Below are positions 22,019 to 34,285 of a stretch of DNA of 64,000 nt, in pieces (position 1 is the stretch's first letter; every line of letters begins with the position of its first letter). A model generated the notes under the pieces. That model saw only the letters and a list, made by a program, of their open reading frames with translations. It made no database searches and was not told where the DNA came from. The DNA comes from Symmetrospora coprosmae. Taxonomy: Eukaryota; Basidiomycota; Cystobasidiomycetes; Symmetrosporaceae. A program made the translations under genes and the position numbers. The DNA is taken from positions 117,196 to 181,195 of the forward strand of contig VUYT01000036.1 in NCBI GenBank assembly GCA_008802785.1. Reading direction: 5' to 3'.

Positions 22019-23446
22019 ATGACAGTCTTTACCAATCTCCCCTCAGAACTCGTCTCTGTTTTGTCGCGGCTGCTGAGTAGCGGGAGATGTAGCGAGAGCT
22101 TCGATCGGCTCGACACTCAGCAAGATACGCTCATTGCACTTTCGGAAACGTCCAGAAACATCCGTCGAGCCGCGACTCCGTACCTCTGGGGAAGGGTATT
22201 CCTGGAGATCGACCTGAACTGCCTTTCGTGCCCATACGAACGCTGCTCTGCCCTTCTGCAGCCTGGGCATTCAGCCCAATGCTTCGCACACGAAGTGACC
22301 ATTGTGATCAGTCAGCGGAGCGGGATGCTTCCCGCAGATGTCGTCGAGGAACTCGACATCCTGCTTAGCGACACCCTAGCAGTTTGCAGAGGGCAACAAC
22401 CGTCCGCATTGAGCTCGACTCGGGCCGTTATCAGTGGCCCCGCACTCTTCAAGCCATCACCAAGATGTCGCTGTTGACTCGCCTGTCCGCCAGCGGCATA
22501 TTCACGCTACACCTGTCGACCGACAGCATCCTGCCCAGAGTCAGCTGTCTCCGCATTGACACGGCCTACGGATCATGCTCTTTCGACTTCGCCTCCTTCC
22601 CTGCCCTCCGCAAGCTGAACCTCAGCCTGGAGGACTGTCCGGCGAAGAGGAACTGGTCACAAGTGGAGTTTCCGTCTTGCATGTGGCGCACCATCGAAGA
22701 CTTGGAGTTGAATGGCTACTGCAGTGACAGTAGAACGATGTGTCGAGAGCTGGCCATGACGCTGAATGTGAGTGCGTCTCCGGCAGTATGTACGTCGCGG
22801 CTGACTAATCGAACATCATCCCACCATCGCGCGTATTGCAGATAGCAGGGTCCGCGCCGTTGCCTTGTATCGCATTAAAGCGACTGAAGCTTCATATGGT
22901 CAACTCACTCGAGGAGCTGACCGAAGTCTTTGAAGCCGTGGGACGTCTAGCAAGCCTCACCTCTCTCGCCTTCACCGTTCCCGTGACAATCGACGCGGCG
23001 TTCTGCTCGCAGGTGGCAGGGATGTTCCCACGCCCGGAGCGTCTGACGATGTTCTTTTACACGAGAACGGCTGCCTGGGACTGGCCGGACAAAGAAGTAG
23101 GTGTCTCAAGCTCGAGCCCGACGAGTCCAGCTCTGACTTAGACTGAACGCGTGCCGCAAAACCGCAGGACAGCTACGCAGCTGCACTGGCACTGCTCACC
23201 ACGCTGAAGTATCTGACCCTGAACAGCAGGAGCTTTTCCGATACCTTGCCAAGGCAGGAGCTATACTGTGGTCTAGAGGGTTCACGAGGCCGTCGCCCAC
23301 CTACTCTAGGCCCATCATTCTCAGGGGGGTTCAGCCGGATGCCCGACACGGGCGAGGCAGAGCGCCAGATGCTCTTCACGGCGAAGCTTGCTGGGGTCCT
23401 GCCCGCCTCGCCGAGGTCGTCTTCGAGCCGCGTGCAGTCCGGGTGA
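22019..23446 (+). CDS. F-box/leucine-rich-type protein, model uncertain
   Basis: The N-terminus (TNLPSELVSVLSRLL, then a segment ending TPYLWGRVFLEI) fits an F-box of the kind common in basidiomycetes, where it would bind Skp1 in SCF ubiquitin ligases. Downstream are Leu-spaced repeats (LPRVSCLRIDT, FPALRKLNLSLEDC, IEDLELNGY, ALKRLKLHM, LKYLTLNSRS). Two introns are clear: 22768-22841 with a GACTAATC branch point, and 23097-23167. The first join is weak: frame 2 must pass to frame 1 between about 22290 and 22369, best by a GTGACC donor at 22295 and acceptor at 22368 (alternative donor 22304), without a good branch point. The 3' end is also unclear, because a GTGAGT donor overlaps the stop. It may be a decaying gene. 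Function beyond F-box-like is not assignable. Confidence 0.55.
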
Positions 23447-23606
23447 GTGTCAGGAGGTTTCAAGGCTGTGAAGGTTCCGATCACGATGTGACCATGTGTG
23501 CGCGGGAGCCCAAGGCTTGATAGTGATCTGACAACAACAAGTGAAACTTGCGATAGCAATGGGCTAGCGCTGTGCGATGATCGTGTGGAACCTCCCTCTA
23601 AGTGGG

Positions 23607-25796
23607 TCACGCCGGTGTCCCTTTCCTGCTTATTCCGCCCGATACCGGTGTGCTCGGGGCCGTCCCGCTTCCACCCAGCGCAAGCTTGTTCTTTTTATCT
23701 TTCTTGCCGCCGGATGATGACGTCCGGCGAATCTGCTGAGAAGCGATGGAGAGCGGCTTCCGATCGACTCCATCCATGGTGCTCGAACCCGCGCCGTTGT
23801 GAGCTGCCTTGGGAAGGCAGGAGGCCGCGGTCGTCATGAGATAGTCTCGGACGCCCTTCCCATGGCGAGGGTCGAGCAGGCCGTAGTATGCGCCTGCATC
23901 TGGTTGGACGACCTCCCTTTTGATCTGACGGTAGACCTGCTGGACTGGCAGAGCCTCGCTAGCGACGGGCGACTGAGCTGTCCGCGGTCGAGCGTTCAAG
24001 ATGATTGTGAGCGAGCGCGAGACCCGGTCTGCAGTTTCGGCCTCTAGCTCGCTGACGAGAGCTGCCGCATCTGTCCGGTCCCTGCCGGCGGCGGAACGAC
24101 GCAACCGTTCGAATTGTGCTTCTTGCAGCGAGCGCAGCAGCTCTGCATTCTCCTGCAGCCGTTGATCCACGATCTGGGAATCCTCGACGTTACGCAGATA
24201 GAGCGTGAGGTCATTGACACTCGCTTCGCCTTGTTCCTGCTGCAGAAGCGCAGGATCTATCGCAGAGCGCACAGCTGACGGGCGCCCGGTAGGCGGGAGG
24301 GGCGGGAGTGTGCGCTGGCTCCACGTCTGCAGTGATTGCCGTGCCGCCCTTTGCGAGACGGATTGACGGTATGAGAGAGAGGCTGAGGACGAGTCGTATG
24401 TTGGTGCAAAGGAGAGATAATGGTCGTAGTACAGGAAAGTGACGGGTTCTGCAGACGGCGTGAAATTGGTGTTCTTGGTGTGACGCGAGAAGGCTGGTCG
24501 AGGGTTCGTGTCTGACAGCTTTGGTGCAGGGTTGACGAAGCTTGATGGCCAAGGCTGCGCCGCAGGGGGTTGCGACGAGTGCACCAATACCACATCGGTG
24601 TCTTTGACTGCGGGTGGGGCGTAGAGTAATGTTGCGTCAGCCAGCATGCAACCGAGCAGCGAAGTTGCCTGGACGCACGGCCGTGGAGAGCCTGATCTGA
24701 CGAGGGCAAGAGCTCAACCGCAGACGAGAAGAGGTCGATGTTTCCAAGATTGCGATGCAGAGCATACTTGTGAGCAGCTGAGCATGAGGAGGCCAGTTAA
24801 GATGAGTCAGGATCGACTTGTGCAGCGCTCTAATTGCTGCTGAGAGGGACTTACGTTGCCGACCCGCGCGTGTTACATTGTTGTGTTGCAGACGTGTAGC
24901 AGCACTGTCCTTGCATTCTTCCAGCAGACGCTGCATTGTCCTGCCGAGGTCGTCCAGCTCCGCCAGTGCCTTTGAGGCAGCCGAAGGAGCCACGGGTTTG
25001 CCTTTCCCAGGTCGGGGAGGCAAGTGACGTTCCCGTGCGGCAGCCAGGGCCATGTCAAGGTGGGACTGCGATAGTAGCACGGAGCATTGTCAGCCTCTTC
25101 ACTACGGTGAAGCGCGTGCCTGTTTCGCATGGATGGAGCCTCACCTGCAGGGTGGACAGGGATAGCAGGGGATTCTCCGGTGCCAACGCTTCCAAGAGAT
25201 TTGCGACTCTGGCTTGGGAGGGGAGAGCTTCCTCTGCCAGGCCCTGTTTGTCGAGCCTTTGCACGGTGATGATGATGAAACGAATGCTCAGCCCGGATGC
25301 GCCTGCCCGCAACCCGCGGACGGCAGGACCCAGCGAACAGAACGCACATGCGGAGGACGCTGCGTATATTTGCGCAATCCTCGGGCGTCGGCATCAAGCT
25401 CTGTTCCATCTCGTCTGTCCATCTTGACGCGTTCGCGCGTCCTGCACCTTCTGCCTGCTGCTGCTGCAGCAGCAGCTCCTCGTCGGCATCCCCTTCCATC
25501 TTGACCGAGCGCATAGCGGCATCACCACCACCACCACCATCAGCGACACCATCACCATCATTGTGCTGCTGCTGATGATGAGGTGACTGCGATTGCGCAT
25601 CCCCCTGCTGCTCGTGCTTTGCCCTGCGTGTCGCTCTCGCCGCTGTTGCCCCTTTGCCTTCGCTCTTCTCGCGCTTTCGCTTGCCCAGCGCTGCCGTCGA
25701 GGTCGACGTTGACGTCGAGGGCGATGAGGGAGCTGCCTGCGCAGCATCGACGGCGACTGCTTCTCCCTCTCCTCCTCCTCCTGTCGTGCCTGCCAT
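23607..25796 (-). CDS. Probable nuclear protein, possibly chromatin-associated
   Basis: Five exons: 25796-25348, 25286-25145, 25065-24855, 24777-24679 and 24607-23607, about 633 residues. The start MAGTTGGGG is followed by a low-complexity region with a bipartite basic cluster (GKRKREKSEGK, then ATRRAKHEQ), poly-Gln, poly-Gly and acidic stretches. A helical core (IRFIIITVQRLDKQG, SHLDMALAAARERHL, FSSAVELLPSSDQAL) leads to VTFLYYDHYLSFAPTYDS and a coiled region around SQIVDQRLQENAELLRSLQEA. The C-terminal tail is Lys/Ser-rich. The layout is reminiscent of chromatin-remodelling (RSC-type) subunits, but I cannot confirm a family and leave function open. Introns 2 and 4 have good branch points; the exon 1/2 join (acceptor at 25287) is the least certain. 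Confidence 0.62.
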
Positions 25797-26019
25797 GCTA
25801 TGTCTGGCTGGTGTGCAAAGCTGAGCGCAGCGTTGGCAGAGGGCGGAAGGCAGAAGGCGGAAGGCGTGCGGGCATGACCCATGTAGAGAAGAGGCCACAC
25901 TCGACACCACCAAATGCAACATAAAGGAAGAGACAGTCTCGTCCCAAGCCGTCGCTCAATGCACATGCAGATACTCGGTCTACTGTATCGATGTACAGAA
26001 TTGTGGTGACTGCTCGATA
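25797..26019. other. Short intergenic region between two minus-strand genes
   Basis: Spacer of 223 bp holding the 3' flank of SLY1 and the promoter of the nuclear-protein gene. ORFs crossing it are shadows. No recognisable element. Confidence 0.3.
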
Positions 26020-28696
26020 TCACGCCTGCTGCTGGAGCCGCTCGAGGATGCCCAGGAACCCCTTTGGCGTCAAGATGGCATCGCTGCCGTACGTGATCCT
26101 CTTTCTGCCCCCCGCCCCGCCGACAGAGTACCCGCCGCTCTGTGCGTGCTGGCTCGTCCGCGTCGCGTGCTCCTGCAGCGCCGAGTACTCGACATAGCTC
26201 CCTCCGCCAACGACAAACACGACCGCTTCGGAAAACTGCACCCGCTTGTTGGCGGAGCTCGACTTGCCCATCGTGCCCCGCTGCTGCCGTGGGTCAAAGA
26301 GGAGATAGTCGTCCGTTGTGGCTAGCGTTTCAGCCGAGGCGGATGACGGATCCATCAGCGCGTCGACAATGCGAGTCACTACGCTGTCCTTGCGCGCGGG
26401 CAGCAGGTTCTTGACTCCGGACAAGAGATCGCCGAAGCCGACACCGCCCTCTTTGAGCCTGTCTGTGAGCTGTAAGGAGGATCCGGAGTCAGTACAGCGA
26501 CCATGACCCCATCGGACTCAAGAAATCTCACCCTGTTGCTGATGCTGTTGAGCCCGCGGAAAACTCCGTCACCCAACCCTTGCATTTGCGGCTGCACAGT
26601 AGGTGGCGCAGAAGCAGTGGTCGTGAAGGATGCCATGCGCGTGATTTCACGCAACTTCTTGACGTAGAACCAGGCGTCCAGGTCGGCGCCTTGCTCCTTC
26701 AGGACGCGCTCGTACTCGACCAGGTCCTCCTTTGGCACACTTCCGTCCGGCATGCTCAGGTAAAACACCATGAGCAGGCGCACCTTGTCGGCCGGGTTCT
26801 TCTTTTCTGCATCGCGGAACGTCTCTAGCAGAAGTTGCTTCGTCTGCGCGGCCAGCAAGCATAAACTTCCGTCAGCAGGCAGCCAGACATGGCAGATAGC
26901 ATCTCCGTGAGTGCTACGCACCTGCTTTGATGCAGCCTCCTCCATCTCGAACAGCGTGTCCAACCCACGCTCCTTGATGCCCTGCAGCAGCGCGGTAGCA
27001 ATGTTCATGTGCGTATCGAGGACCGATTTCCGCGCAGTGAGCTCAGGCAGTGCCGTGATGGCCGCCTTCAGGTGCGCTGCATTCGAGGTCAGATCCATCT
27101 TGGAAATGTCCTGGATGTCTCCTACACCCGTCGTGCGCGTCACCTCGGCCGCATCGCTCATGTACTTGCTGAGCTGCGATTCGAGCTCCTCTGCGACAGA
27201 CGGGAACGGCGAAGCTCCGTTCTTGCTCCAGAAAAAGTCTTTGCTGTCGAGGTCGTACGTCCGCTTCTGCAGTTTGCCTTGCTCGGGCGTCTGTGCAGCC
27301 CGTATCAGCGTGTATGACATCGGACTGCTCCGGATTGAAGGACCGGTAGCACTCACATCTACTGTGACCCTGTTCAGCTTGATCTCAAGCACGTCGTTCA
27401 CCAGAGCTTGGTATGACCAAGAGTGTGCGACCATGGGGATGAGGTCGGTATTCCTGTCCAAGATGACAAGGACTGGCATTCGCTCGTCTCGAGGTCAGCA
27501 TTACTGAGTCTATTCCGAATGTCGTTATAGAAAGAGACGCACTAGGTCTCGAGAAGCTACTATTGGAGTGGTCGTTAAAGGCATTGCTCGTGCGGCTGTG
27601 CACCTGATCCCGGAGCCGGGCGTCCAGCTTGAGCGCGACCATCTCTGCTGCATTTCCCCGAGGACAGCGGATGAGAGGTACTTGGCCAGTGGTGGCTATG
27701 ACGCTCATCAGTCCCATGCTGATGCGGTCCACGAGCGCTTCGATGTCTGCCTCCGTGGCTTTTGGGTCGTTCAGGGATTCGTAGATTGTCTTGTTGCCGG
27801 TGGACGATGGCGCCACAGAGGCAATGGAGTTCTTGTCGCGCGCAGAAGAGGATGATGGTACTGCAGCGGCGGGGGTAGAGAGGTTCGAGGGAAGCAGGCT
27901 GAAGAGGGTCGGTTCGAGCACGACGAAGTCCAGATACTGGTCGTAGACCTGCTCTACGAACTCGACCGAGTTCGACTGGGCTACCGCCGCGCCGAACTCC
28001 TCGAGCAAAGGGCGAGGGAGAATGGAAGTGAAGTTGATGTAGCTGGATTCATAGAGGTTCTTGGCCAGGTCCTGGGATATGGCAGAAGGGTGCGAGTGCA
28101 GCGGGTTTAGCACGTGGCGGAGCAACTGTCCTCGAGGAACAGCCACGAGCGCACCTCGCCTATCCGCTTGATGTTCTCGCTTGTCGGAGAGACAAAGTAG
28201 ATTGCAGGAACGTCCGGCAGTGGAGGGCGGTCGGTGTGTAGCTGCCTGCGAGGTGCATTGCAGGCACGACCTTCAGTCAGGGCGTCCGGGAGCTCGCAAG
28301 GGGCCACCTTCGCGCGTCCCTGGAGCGCTGGCGTGTGCAGAGCTGCACCCACATGTGTAGCGTTACGCCTGCGTCCCGGAGATCTTGGACGCGCAGCGTT
28401 GTAGCGAGGACATCCTGAGCGCGCTGGTCGAGGACGAGGACCTTCCACGTCGGCAGGGGCGCCGAGGTGCTCGGATCCGACGACATGCCAGGGAGCGCGC
28501 TCCTGCTGTTGTTGCCATTGACGCTCCCGCTCCCGCTGCCGCTGCCGCTGCTGCTGCCATTGCTGCCTGGGAGATGCGTCGGAGGCTGGTTGAAGTTGAG
28601 CATGGACAGCAGCGACTGGACCTGACAGTCGCGCAGTGTCGGTGCAGCCGCTGCTCCACCGGCATCACTGGCTCCTGCACCAGCCGCGTACGACAT
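26020..28696 (-). CDS. SLY1: Sec1/Munc18 protein Sly1
   Basis: SM protein that binds the syntaxin Sed5 and the ER-Golgi SNARE complex. Seven exons: 28696-28353, 28245-28155, 28071-27543, 27487-27357, 27266-26922, 26843-26532 and 26469-26020, about 733 residues. Recognisable segments: [20 protein letters not shown] at the start of domain 1 with the Sly1-type [46 protein letters not shown], and near the end [13 protein letters not shown] followed by [19 protein letters not shown] Ser/Gly-rich insertion lies near residues 40-75. The intron 27356-27267 is exactly 90 nt and has no stop in frame, so its retention would add 30 residues. Exon 4's acceptor (27488) follows a weak branch region. Neighbouring genes have no obvious functional link. 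Confidence 0.93.
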
Positions 28697-29014
28697 CTCC
28701 GTCTGCTGTACGCTGCTTGACTATTGCTCTGGCGCTGCGCTGCGCTGCTCTTCCTGTTTCTTTTCTCTTGTGCCTGTTGCAAGCTGGGGTGAGCGGGAGC
28801 AAGGCCGAGCGAGATGCGACACAGACGCGAGCTGGCACAGGGGCGAGACGACAACGCCACTGGATTTCGTGAATGGACAGGGACGGCTCGTGCGACCCTG
28901 GCAGCAGAGCATCCTCACGCATTTACAACAACAGACTGGTTCGCTTTCTACTGATCTGGCTCTACTTTTCTAGGCGCGTCAACCTCGTTCGACGATCTGC
29001 GGAGATCCCGCTCT
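28697..29014. promoter_or_regulatory. Promoter region of SLY1 and 3' flank of the fucosyltransferase-like gene
   Basis: 318 bp between two minus-strand genes. Contains no believable ORF. No clear TATA element or repeat was seen. Confidence 0.3.
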
Positions 29015-31027
29015 TCAGCTTTCTTGCAGAAAAGGGTGATGCCAGCAAGTACGGATAGCACCTACCGGCCAGTCATGGTATACGTTGTGTAGAACGTCCG
29101 TGGCAAAGTGGCTGAAGGTCGACTGCGAGGCGCAGATGGAAAGCGGGGTCAGTGATGGCCGGCGACAGCGTTACACGAAGCAAGCCAGATGTGCTCACCC
29201 CTGAAGTGCCAAGCATGTCCCTTCCTTTGCTGGCCACCATGGCGTCAAGGAGCGGATAGAAGAAGCCAGCCAACGCCACTCCATCCTCGCTGTTGATCAG
29301 GCCACGCAATTCCTGAGCCAATTCGAGCGGCTCGGCATTCACGTCCGTAGGCTGCATAGAGAGAAAGTCCGCCAGGACGAAGATGCAAGGGAATGTGTCG
29401 AAGAACAGGCGAAGAGCAGGATCCGACGTGGGTATCTTGCTGTCCGTCGCAAGGAAGATGGGCGTGTTGAGCTGCAAGAGGCGGAGGTCCGAATGGAAGA
29501 GACCGCGACAGGAGAGAGACGGGTGGATGGTCGAGTCGGCAAGGGAGTGTATTGTCCGAAGTGGCGGCAGTGTAAGATGAGGATCTTCCTGATCCCGTAG
29601 TCCCCGTTGATGCCCTGGGCCAGCTTGCACTGGGCTCACCGCCTCCGCTGGTTCAGTTGCTGCGTGTTCTGCAGCCAAGTGATCCCTCTTACCCATGCCC
29701 CAAGGGCGACCTCCCATTCTCGGGCCATTGGCGTCTTGTCCATGACCGTGGAGACGCCTGCTCTCCTCCTTCAGCCCGTCCACCAGCTCGAGAGCCAAGC
29801 CAAGCTTTTTCATGCACAGGTCGTCGAACATCTTCTCGGCGTTTGCAAGCGCATTCTTTTGGAAAACTCCATCTCCCAGTCGGACGTGTAACCCTAGGTA
29901 TCCCAACGGACCTCCAAGCCTTGCAGAGATGGCATCGCTCAGCCTCTCCAGGTACGGGTTACGGAAGACCATGCTTTTCTTGGCCAGAGTGTGTATGGCG
30001 CGGCTCTCTGCTTTGCGCAGGTGCAGTCGGGTACTCCCAAACACGGTACCGAGATGCAGCAGGCGGTGATCTGCGTAGTCCCGCTTGAGGTCGTCAACAT
30101 TTAGGCGCTTCTGGAACTTGGCCAATCCGGTCGCATCCTGCGCGTCGTCGAAGATACGATACTCGTACAGCACGGCGTCTTTGATGTATGCGATGTCGCC
30201 TGGGCGGTCTTTGCTGATGCCGAGCTCGCGCTCTAGCCATGCGTAGCTCATGTCCCACCGATCGACGAGGGGCTGTACTTGAGCAACCTCTGTGAGATTG
30301 ACGAGGAAGTCCCAGGAGACGACAGTATAGTCCCAGTACCCGCCGAGACATTCGTGCGGTATCGGCTCGTACGAGGGCACGTCACGGCAATGCTCTAGCC
30401 CGGTCTTGCGGGCTTGCGTGACGCGGTCGTACAGCTTGTCGAAGCTGATGTACGGGATGGAATGGCCGAGCCAGACTGGCGGGACAAGAAGCGTCCTGTC
30501 CAGCAGTTTGGCTAGGGCTATGGCATTTTCGAGCGATATCCTCTGGTTGTGGTATCCCTGTCGAAAGCGGGACGGACCGCAGTCAGGACACAGACGCAGG
30601 ATCCGGCCGAGATGGCGCCGCACTGGTCAGAAGTCGCACCCACACTGTGAGGTAAGTAGGCTAAAAAGTTCTCGTTAGGGTTGCCAGACCACCGTCGTAT
30701 GTTGGGCCTGGGATCCAAGCTGACGGCCTTGACCGGCTCGCGACGAGCTGCTTCCCCTCCAGCCTCGGCAATAACCTGCTGCGGGCTCTGCTTCTGACGA
30801 CCCAGCTCCTGCACGGATGGAGCATCATCCTTCCCCAGGACTCTGGCGAAGCCTCTCCTTGTGTCGCCTGCTTCCGTCGCTGTTGAGGCGGCCGTGCCTT
30901 GACCCGCGCTTCTCCAGCTCGCGGTTGCCCTCCAGAGCAGCGCGACTGCAACGCAGGCAGCCAAGACTGCCCCTGCACGGCGCCATCGCGTACCAATGTA
31001 TGTGCGGCCCCGAGAGTAAGGCTGCAT
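29015..31027 (-). CDS. O-fucosyltransferase-like type II membrane protein
   Basis: Three exons: 31027-30644, 30557-29199 and 29122-29015, about 616 residues. A single hydrophobic anchor (AGAVLAACVAVALLW, about residues 15-30) after a basic N-terminus suggests a type II Golgi protein. The luminal part shows glycosyltransferase signatures of the GDP-fucose protein O-fucosyltransferase group: SGYHNQRISLENA, then LHVRLGD (the HxRxxD-type motif), LNTPIFLATDS and FDTFPCIFVLADF, closing with TSGSTFSHFATDVLHNVYHD. The last motif appears only if the intron 29198-29123 is removed; the unspliced frame ends in an unrelated tail. A roughly 60-residue stretch before SLSCRGLFH (near 29580-29760) is unlike the family and may hide another intron. 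The acceptor substrate is unknown. Confidence 0.8.
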
Positions 31028-31528
31028 CGCCGCAGCAGACCATGCGTGTCGAGGTAGGGTGGATGCGCTCGAGGTTCTGCGACGCGTCCCTTTGGCTTCC
31101 GCATCAGGCCAGCTCCGACGAGAATGAGTGGCTGATGCGACCGACGAATCGGTGAAGCGTCCCGTTGCCGAGCACATGAGATCCACACGCTTTACATCCC
31201 GGGCCTTAATGTGCAAAGCGAGAAGCTGACCCTCTTCTGTCACGCGGCCTCCCGAAGCGGACTGCAGACGGCAGAATAGCCACATCAGGGACTGTGGAGA
31301 CTCGACAACTCGCTTTCGACTGACTGTTTGCTGAAGTCTCTTTTCAGCAGACAGACGCTTCTCGTAGAGCGCATCCATTTCTCCAAGACGGTACCTTTCT
31401 CCCCTGGACAATCCCTACCCTGAGTCCTATGACACACACTTGAGCGTGAGAGACAAGTAATGCTATAGAGTATTATACGAGCCGTGACGTGTTGCCGGTT
31501 AAGAGGCTGTTTCTGGGCGCCGAAATAC
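31028..31528. other. Spacer containing the transporter 3' flank
   Basis: 500 bp between the transporter stop and the fucosyltransferase-like start, both minus strand. The part from about 31355 to 31528 is duplicated, with changes, at about 38000-38160 (see the relic). The rest serves as promoter of the fucosyltransferase-like gene. Shadow ORFs only. Confidence 0.55.
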
Positions 31529-34285
31529 CTAGTGGATGTGGACGGGCACGTCGTACTCGGCCTTCTCGTCGCGGACATCTCGGCCGCCATCGACGTGAGC
31601 GAACTGGTCGATGTGCGTCGAAGCGAACTTGCGGGCCGAGACCTTGTGCTCGAAGAGAAGGTCGAGCTCGGCATACGTGCGTCCCTTTGGCTCGGGAAGG
31701 CGGAAATACGCCCAGACGATGCAAAGACCGTTCATGCCAGCCCTGGCAGAGTGGAACGGTAGAGAGCGAGTTAGCGCTGGTGAGGCAGCCTATGCGAAGG
31801 ACAGGATAATGACGTACCAGAAGAGACCAGCTTTGGCGCCCTGCAGAACAGATCGGGAAAGATCAAATCTCAGCCAGCCGATCCATACGGCAAGACTGGG
31901 CGAGAAAGAGAATTTACCCAGTTCCAGGCCGTCGGGTTGAGCTGTCGCGGCGTGATGATATTGTTCACGATACCACCGATGTTGTAGAGGTTTCGCGCCA
32001 GCACGACCGTCTTGGCACGCAGTCGGGTCGACGACAGCTCGGCGACAAGGCAGTAGCAGACAGGGCCGACACTGATGTTGGCGCACGGTCGATATTAGCT
32101 CATGATGTACGCGTTTATCATAAAGACCGTAGCTTACGTGAGATCGTAGACGAAGGTGAAGAGCAGTAGTCCGGTTCCCACAGCCCAGGCAATGCCACTG
32201 TTCTCGCTCGGGTTCGCGAAGCCAAGACCGCCTGAGGGATAGACAAATGATCAGCATTCGAGTCACTGCAGTCATGTCGGATCTCACGGGGCTTACCGAT
32301 CATGAGGAGCAGGACCTCCTGGCCAACCATACCCCAGATGTCTATGCGCGCAGGTCAAGCAAATGAGTTCTGAACAGCTTATCAGGGTGAGAAAGAGCAT
32401 CGTGACTCACAAAGCTTGCGACGGCCGACCTTCTGCATCAGTAGCCAGGAGAGCATGGTGCCGATGGCGCCGAGAGCATACTGAACCATTGACATGTCGA
32501 AAGCGCGCTCGGTCGCGAGACCGGCCTGAAGTCGAAAACGCCAGCGGCGGCGCGTCAGCCATCAACGATCGGGAAGATGAGCGAGATGTTCGACTGACCT
32601 GCTGGTAGAAGTAGGTCGAGTAGCCCATGAAGGAGGCACCGCACCAAGACTGGATGAACCAGACAAGTGCCGAAATCTCTGTTCGTCGAAGGTCGACACC
32701 GCGGAAGCAGTCGAGGTAGCTAGTGCCCTCCTTGTACTGCTTCTCCATCTCGTTGGCTAATGTGCGGTGGTACGGGCAGATTCCCGCTCAGCTTGGTATT
32801 GAGCATGCGATCGAACGGCGAGACCCACTGTGCTGAATCATTGCCACAGTACGGTCAATGTCGGCATCCGACTGAGCGGCACCGGTAAAGCCTCGGAGAG
32901 CAGCCTTTGCGTCCTCGATGCGGCCCTGTCGGACGAGCCACCACTGGAAGCGGGGAAGGGCAAGAGACCCATCAGTACTGTGCGCCTATGCCTTTGTGAT
33001 TCCATATGAGAGCTTACAGGAGACTCTGGCGACAAATATACGCCAATGGCGATGGGAACAGGCCACATCCACTGCGACGGAATGCGTTTTCAGCGAAAAT
33101 AGCCCTGTGCCAAGGGGAGAGAGTGTGCATACCTGAAGAGCGAAAGGTCCCTTGTATGCCCACTCTCCCTCCACGTTGAGGAAGCCTCGGAGTACTCTGA
33201 ACCAGGAGAGGGCGCAGAATGTCAGACAGGGTCCGGACGGAAATAGCCCCAAAGCTACTAGGAGCACTCACCCGCTCGCGATGAATTGTCCAAAGACCCA
33301 GCACAGGTTGACATAGGTTGTGAGATATGGTCGTAGTGCGACCGGGCAGATCTCCGAAGCGAAAGCGACGGTAAGGGTCTGGAACACGCCCCAGGGGAAC
33401 TGGGAGGATGGAAGACGGAGATGGGTCAGTAGTGATGCTGCAGATGCTCGAGATATGCTGACTCACTCCGCAGAGCAATTCTCCGACCAGCAGCATCCTG
33501 ATAAAGCGGGGCGAGCATGGTCAGCCAGGTAACACCACCACCTGCACAAAAGTCGAGGCAACGCACTGGATGTTAACGGCAAAGAAGGTGATAAAGATGA
33601 AGCACACCATGAAGAACAGGGCGCCCAGCATGGTCTTGCGGTAGCCGAACCGGTCCGTGAGGTATCTGGTTGGGAAGGCCCGGGGGCGGACATCAGCATC
33701 GCGGCTCGCTTGGTACGATGTACGAAAAGCTTCGTGCCTGCGCTTACCCGTTCATCATGAGACCCAGGATGGAGCCAACCTGAACGGCATTCGAAAGACC
33801 CGTCTGCCAGGCAGCCGTGAGCGTGCGCTGGCCAGTCACAGGGTCCGTGACTGGTGGCGGTTCGTCAGCCTTCACCAGAGACATCAAAAGATACATTTTT
33901 TTGAGACGAAACGCACTTGTACCGAAGTTGTTGTTAAATTGAGGTTGCGCGTAGAAAGAATTTATCATCACTGCGCCGTTTGGGGTCGTCAGCTTTGATT
34001 TCCGGCCCCGCATGCCCCGCCTGCTCCGCCTGATGCTCTCCACCTACCCAGATCATATCCCTCCATGACTATCGCCGTGCTATACACGACAGAGAAGAGA
34101 ACCGCCTTGGGATACTTCTTGAAAGCCTCCCGGACAGACATGTTGTGTTCGGCGTCCGTTCCCTCCTTGGCCTTTTGCATGACATCTTCGCCGACGGCTT
34201 GGGCGACATTCTCCTCGCGTCCGGGCGAGAGAGACGCTGTCTTCTCCAGCTGCTCTCCATAGGGCTCAATCTTGTCGGCCGCCAT
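31529..34285 (-). CDS. MFS sugar transporter, alpha-glucoside permease type
   Basis: Plasma-membrane sugar:H+ symporter of the major facilitator superfamily. Sixteen exons: 34285-34048, 33970-33917, 33850-33748, 33665-33567, 33497-33467, 33399-33272, 33196-33133, 33071-33018, 32943-32829, 32756-32599, 32525-32411, 32341-32297, 32231-32138, 32071-31918, 31840-31818 and 31742-31529, about 562 residues, twelve predicted helices. Signatures: [15 protein letters not shown] in helix 1, [13 protein letters not shown] between helices 2 and 3, [13 protein letters not shown] before the central loop, YFYQQAGL in helix 7, [18 protein letters not shown] and the C-terminal [19 protein letters not shown]. 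The EGYDL start and central region match maltose/alpha-glucoside permeases; the exact sugar is inference, backed by the divergent alpha-glucosidase. The average exon is only about 105 nt. Confidence 0.9.

Noticed and set aside
29580-29760. Alternative frame in the fucosyltransferase-like gene (GINGDYGIRKIL) as an extra exon
   Set aside because: The main frame is open through the region and no splice-site pair joined the alternative frame in phase; kept only as a note on a possible hidden intron.
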